From assembly GCF_007830445.1 (NCBI RefSeq), contig NZ_VLKR01000017.1, positions 1-64,000 of the forward strand: DNA of 64,000 bases. The letters are read 5' to 3'. The notes under the pieces are model-generated. The model saw nothing but the letters and a program-made list of their open reading frames with translations. It was not told the DNA's origin and did no database searches. Made by a program: the position numbers and the translations under genes. Below, piece after piece: positions 61,163-64,000 of this stretch. How positions within the stretch are numbered: the first letter of the stretch is position 1; the number at the start of each line of letters is the position of its first letter. This stretch comes from Sphingobacterium siyangense. Its GTDB lineage: Bacteria > Bacteroidota > Bacteroidia > Sphingobacteriales > Sphingobacteriaceae.

Positions 61163-62038
61163 ATGGAAAAAGAACCCATCATACCAAACAGCAATAATAG
61201 CCGCAATATTGTAGGAGCGATTGTGATCATCGTAGGTATATTCTTATTATTGAATAACCTCAATTTAGGAAGCTGGTTTCCGGATTGGTTGTTTGGCTGG
61301 CAAACGATATTAATCATCATTGGATTGGTCATCGGTATAAATTCCCAATTTCAGAAAAAATCGGCAATTATCTTGTTGATCATAGGTGGAGCAAGCCTGA
61401 TCTCAAGAATGATGCGCACAGATTTTGGTTCCGTAACCGTCCCGATCATCATCATTTCGCTCGGTATTTACTTTATCATGAGCAAAAGGAAACCTCCGAT
61501 GGTTCCCCCAACTTACCCTAATCCGCCGCAAGGCTCTTACGACTGGGATAAGCGAGTCCATGTACCCACAGAAGTACCTATAGACGGTAGTACCGCTGAT
61601 CAGGAATCAAAACCTTTCAACGAACAATATGGATCAAGCCAACAAGCCTCGCCTAATCAGCAGGCTTTTGGCGACAAAGATCCTTTTCAACAGTCATTTG
61701 AAGATAACCTCAACTTGAACAGTATTTTTGCAGGTCAAAAGAAGGTAATCTATTCCAAAAATTTTAGAGGTGGCAACTTGACCAATGTATTTGGGAGTGT
61801 AGAACTGGATTTAACAAAAGCGGATATTCAACAACCCATTGTGATCGATACATTCCAATTGTTTGGTAGCGCACGTATTATCATTCCTCCACATTGGACG
61901 GTATTTAGCAACGTGGCATCGGTCTTAGGATCTGTTGATGACCGCCGCTTTCAAACAATTTATAATCCTGATACGGATAAGAAAATATACATTACAGGGA
62001 CCTGTATTTTAGGCAATTTAACCATAAAAAATGCTTAA
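61163..62038 (+). CDS. LiaF-like membrane protein
   Basis: A 291-residue protein with four membrane helices (about 13-115: IVGAIVIIVGIFLLLNNL, WQTILIIIGLVIGI, SAIILLIIGGASLI, VPIIIISLGIYFIM), a Pro/Gln-rich linker and a C-terminal beta-helical domain with FGSVELDLTKAD, ARIIIPPHWTVFSNVAS and VLGSVDDRR. This is the LiaF/YvqF (cell-wall-active antibiotic response) architecture. In Firmicutes LiaF inhibits a two-component system; here the next two genes, 3 bp away, are a LytS-like kinase and its regulator, so a like role is inferred. Confidence 0.85.
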   Translation: MEKEPIIPNSNNSRNIVGAIVIIVGIFLLLNNLNLGSWFPDWLFGWQTILIIIGLVIGINSQFQKKSAIILLIIGGASLISRMMRTDFGSVTVPIIIISLGIYFIMSKRKPPMVPPTYPNPPQGSYDWDKRVHVPTEVPIDGSTADQESKPFNEQYGSSQQASPNQQAFGDKDPFQQSFEDNLNLNSIFAGQKKVIYSKNFRGGNLTNVFGSVELDLTKADIQQPIVIDTFQLFGSARIIIPPHWTVFSNVASVLGSVDDRRFQTIYNPDTDKKIYITGTCILGNLTIKNA

Positions 62039-62041
62039 TAG

Positions 62042-63088
62042 ATGAAAAACAAACTGTTCCTCAGTGTTAAAAGTCGTTTAATTGGCATTATATGTATATC
62101 CGTATTTATCGGATATCTCGCGTTACAATATTTATTGATGCTTCGTTCTGGTTTTGACCAACAACTCGCATTCAAAGATTCATTTATAAACAGTGTGGTG
62201 ATGATGTTTTGCTGTTATGGCATGTCATCAGCACTCAATTTCTACACCCCGCAACCCCGGGAGATTTGGAAGGTACTCATCATCGGATTAATCATGGGCG
62301 CAATAAGCATCGCATTAAGCCGATTTTTGATGAGTTACTTTATCGAATCGACCTTTACCCCATTGCTGGATTTAACCTTACCCTATCGGGGTATCGTTAA
62401 CTTCCTTATTTTGACTTCTGTTGCCATTATCAATATCGTTTGGAATATTCAGGAAGACAACATCAACAATATCAAGCGGAAACAGGAATCCGAAAATTTA
62501 CTTCGGGAAGCCGAACTGTATAATTTAAGACAACAGTTACAGCCGCATTTCCTATTCAATAGCCTTAACTCCATTATAGCACTTATTGGCGCCAATCCGG
62601 ATGAAGCCCGAAACATGACATTCCAGTTATCGGACTTTTTAAGAGGAACATTAAGGAAAGAAAATAATCAAATTATCACACTTGAAGAAGAGCTTGATCA
62701 CCTTCAACTTTATCTTGATATTGAAAAAGTACGCTTCGGTCATCGACTAAATACATCCATCTCTTCCTCAGAAGAAATTTTCAACAATAAATTACCAGCC
62801 ATGATTATTCAGCCACTGGTAGAAAATGCAATTAAACACGGATTATATAATGTAACGGATCAAGTAGAAATTAAAATAAAATGCCAGTCGAATGAAGGTC
62901 AATTAATGATCCAAATCACCAATCCATTCGATACTGAAGAGCAATCAAAACCGAAAAAAGGCACTGGATTTGGGCTTTCGAGCATTCAACGCCGATTGTA
63001 CCTCCTCTATGGAAGAAATGATCTCCTTGAAACTCAGATTCTGGACAATATATTTATCAGTACCCTAAAAATACCTCAATATGATTAA
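62042..63088 (+). CDS. LytS-like sensor histidine kinase
   Basis: A 348-residue kinase: four N-terminal membrane helices (about 10-130), then a His_kinase domain with LRQQLQPHFLFNSLNSI (phosphoacceptor His), and an ATP-binding domain with the N box MIIQPLVENAIKHGLY and the G box KKGTGFGLSSIQRRL. It has no extracytoplasmic sensor loop of size, so it senses within the membrane or through the LiaF-like partner. Its end overlaps the regulator gene by 8 bp. Confidence 0.93.
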   Translation: MKNKLFLSVKSRLIGIICISVFIGYLALQYLLMLRSGFDQQLAFKDSFINSVVMMFCCYGMSSALNFYTPQPREIWKVLIIGLIMGAISIALSRFLMSYFIESTFTPLLDLTLPYRGIVNFLILTSVAIINIVWNIQEDNINNIKRKQESENLLREAELYNLRQQLQPHFLFNSLNSIIALIGANPDEARNMTFQLSDFLRGTLRKENNQIITLEEELDHLQLYLDIEKVRFGHRLNTSISSSEEIFNNKLPAMIIQPLVENAIKHGLYNVTDQVEIKIKCQSNEGQLMIQITNPFDTEEQSKPKKGTGFGLSSIQRRLYLLYGRNDLLETQILDNIFISTLKIPQYD

Positions 63089-63821
63089 AGTCGTTATTAT
63101 CGATGATGAACCCTTGGCACGCTCCATTATTGCCGGTTACTTAAAAAATGAGGCCGATGTATCGGTCGTTGCCGAATGTGGCGATGGTTTTGAAGGCGTT
63201 AAGGCTATTCATACCCATGAACCTGATTTAATTTTTCTGGACGTACAAATGCCCAAATTAACGGGTTTTGAAATGCTGGAACTGATAGACAATCCACCAG
63301 CTGTCATCTTTACGACGGCTTTTGATGAGTACGCCTTAAAAGCTTTTGAGAAGAACGCATTGGATTACCTGTTAAAACCGGTATCACCTACGCGCTTCAA
63401 AAAAGCCTTGGAAAAATTTAGGGCTAACTTCTCAGCTCCGGAGAAAAAAGTCCAACCCAACTACGAAGTACTAACAGCACAAGACGAAACAAAAATCGAC
63501 CGTATCGTTGTAAAAACAGGTACGCAGATTAAGATTATTCCGATTGATACCGTCAAATATCTGGAGTCTTACGATGACTATGTTAAAATTCATACCAAAG
63601 ATGGCATGTACCTCAAGAACAAAACCATGTCCTTTTTTGAAAAATCTTTGGATCCAAATCAATTTGTCCGCATCCACCGTTCTTTTATCATCAAAGTGGA
63701 TCAGTTGGCTAAATTGGAACCTTATGAAAAAGACTCTTATATTGCTGCACTGACATCGGGCGAAAAGCTCAATATCAGTAAATCAGGCTATGCACGATTA
63801 AAACAATTGATTGGAATTTAA
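63081..63821 (+). CDS. LytTR-family response regulator
   Basis: A 246-residue regulator: receiver domain (about 1-120) with VVIIDDEPLARSII, phosphoacceptor Asp in LIFLDVQMPKLTGFEML, FTTAFDEYALKAFE and LLKPVSPTRF; then a LytTR DNA-binding domain (about 145-245) with VKYLESYDDYVKIHTKDG and FVRIHRSFIIKVDQL. It pairs with the overlapping LytS-like kinase gene. Confidence 0.95.
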   Translation: MIKVVIIDDEPLARSIIAGYLKNEADVSVVAECGDGFEGVKAIHTHEPDLIFLDVQMPKLTGFEMLELIDNPPAVIFTTAFDEYALKAFEKNALDYLLKPVSPTRFKKALEKFRANFSAPEKKVQPNYEVLTAQDETKIDRIVVKTGTQIKIIPIDTVKYLESYDDYVKIHTKDGMYLKNKTMSFFEKSLDPNQFVRIHRSFIIKVDQLAKLEPYEKDSYIAALTSGEKLNISKSGYARLKQLIGI

Positions 63822-63837
63822 ACATTCCGTAGATTTG
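63807..63837 (+). promoter_or_regulatory. promoter of the last (partial) gene
   Basis: TTG (63807-63809), 20 bp, TAGATTTG (63830-63837) followed by TGCC; ATG 63853 is 15 bp further. Part of the promoter lies in the end of the response regulator gene. Confidence 0.68.
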
Positions 63838-63852
63838 TGCCCATCAATAGTT

Positions 63853-64000
63853 ATGAAACATTTAATTACAATAGTATTGCTGGGCATCTCTTCTTACTCC
63901 TTTGCCCAAACGAATCCTGCGGAACAGATCAACAGAGGAGTTTACAATAGGCTGGAATTTTTTATCAATTCCCAGATGACAGACTCCGCCTATAATTTGG
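63853..64000 (+). CDS. secreted protein, truncated by the window end
   Basis: Only 49 codons are visible. They begin with a signal peptide (MKHLITIVLLGISSYSFAQ, cleavage likely after Ala-Gln) and continue as NPAEQINRGVYNRLEFFINS. The family cannot be recognised from this. It lies 31 bp after the LytTR gene but has its own consensus promoter. Confidence 0.75.
   Translation, partial: MKHLITIVLLGISSYSFAQTNPAEQINRGVYNRLEFFINSQMTDSAYNL

Overview
The window reads as core chromosome of a Bacteroidota bacterium, most likely a Sphingobacterium or close relative (family Sphingobacteriaceae). The support is AT-rich DNA, promoters of the Bacteroidota type (TTG, about 20 bp, TAnnTTTG) instead of -35/-10 boxes, no clear Shine-Dalgarno sites, and a gene set typical of that group: YtrA-type GntR with ABC genes, a FadL-like outer membrane protein, DUF3276, DUF3810, DUF4397, a LysM-RlpA protein, short-lid Adk and archaeal-type ProS. 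No phage, plasmid or CRISPR region is seen. The one clear mobile element is an intact IS256-family insertion sequence.

Layout. 1-6100: the end of a probable SRP RNA, a small lipoprotein, an orphan LacI regulator, and a GntR/ABC-transporter operon whose ATPase gene is split by the IS (4624-5968, 9-bp target duplication). 6786-14985: a small membrane protein, then a leucine/branched-chain catabolism block (enoyl-CoA hydratase, HMG-CoA lyase, acyl-CoA dehydrogenase, MCC carboxyltransferase, acetoacetyl-CoA synthetase) and a ferredoxin-NAD(P)H reductase fusion. 15247-20131: Tat-exported superoxide dismutase, pyrE, a Nudix hydrolase, an SDR, an old-yellow-enzyme homologue and a glyoxalase-like protein. 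20196-25220: infB-nusA-rimP, with a terminator right behind the promoter. 25395-29066: an S24-type repressor diverging from a degenerate GIY-YIG protein, then PBP1A. 29450-36411: rpoN, two agmatine-to-putrescine genes, a DeoR regulator, a Rossmann-fold protein and proS. 36590-47512: envelope proteins (a Trp/Gly-rich lipoprotein, a FadL-like barrel, LysM-RlpA, a DUF4397 lipoprotein), udk, purH, a YkvA protein, ftsB/divIC, lpxB and an unknown secreted protein. 47577-53539: a histone-deacetylase-fold / nucleoid-associated / DUF3810 operon diverging from YceH-MFS-DUF72. 53654-59434: eno, carA, small membrane proteins, obgE-adk and three tRNA-Arg(ACG) genes. 59610-end: an alpha/beta hydrolase, a DUF3276 protein, and a LiaF-like / LytS-like / LytTR operon followed by a truncated secreted protein.

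The genes are mostly unrelated housekeeping units, each closed by a strong hairpin terminator that often serves convergent neighbours. The most unusual signals are regulatory. Four genes have a perfect TAnnTTTG box exactly 4 nt before the start codon, which predicts leaderless mRNAs. In one case (pyrE/Nudix) the divergent start codons overlap. The rimP-nusA-infB and carA leaders contain intrinsic terminators and are candidates for attenuation. No complete new defence or biosynthetic system was found; the HDAC/nucleoid-protein operon and the S24/GIY-YIG pair are the best candidates for undescribed biology.
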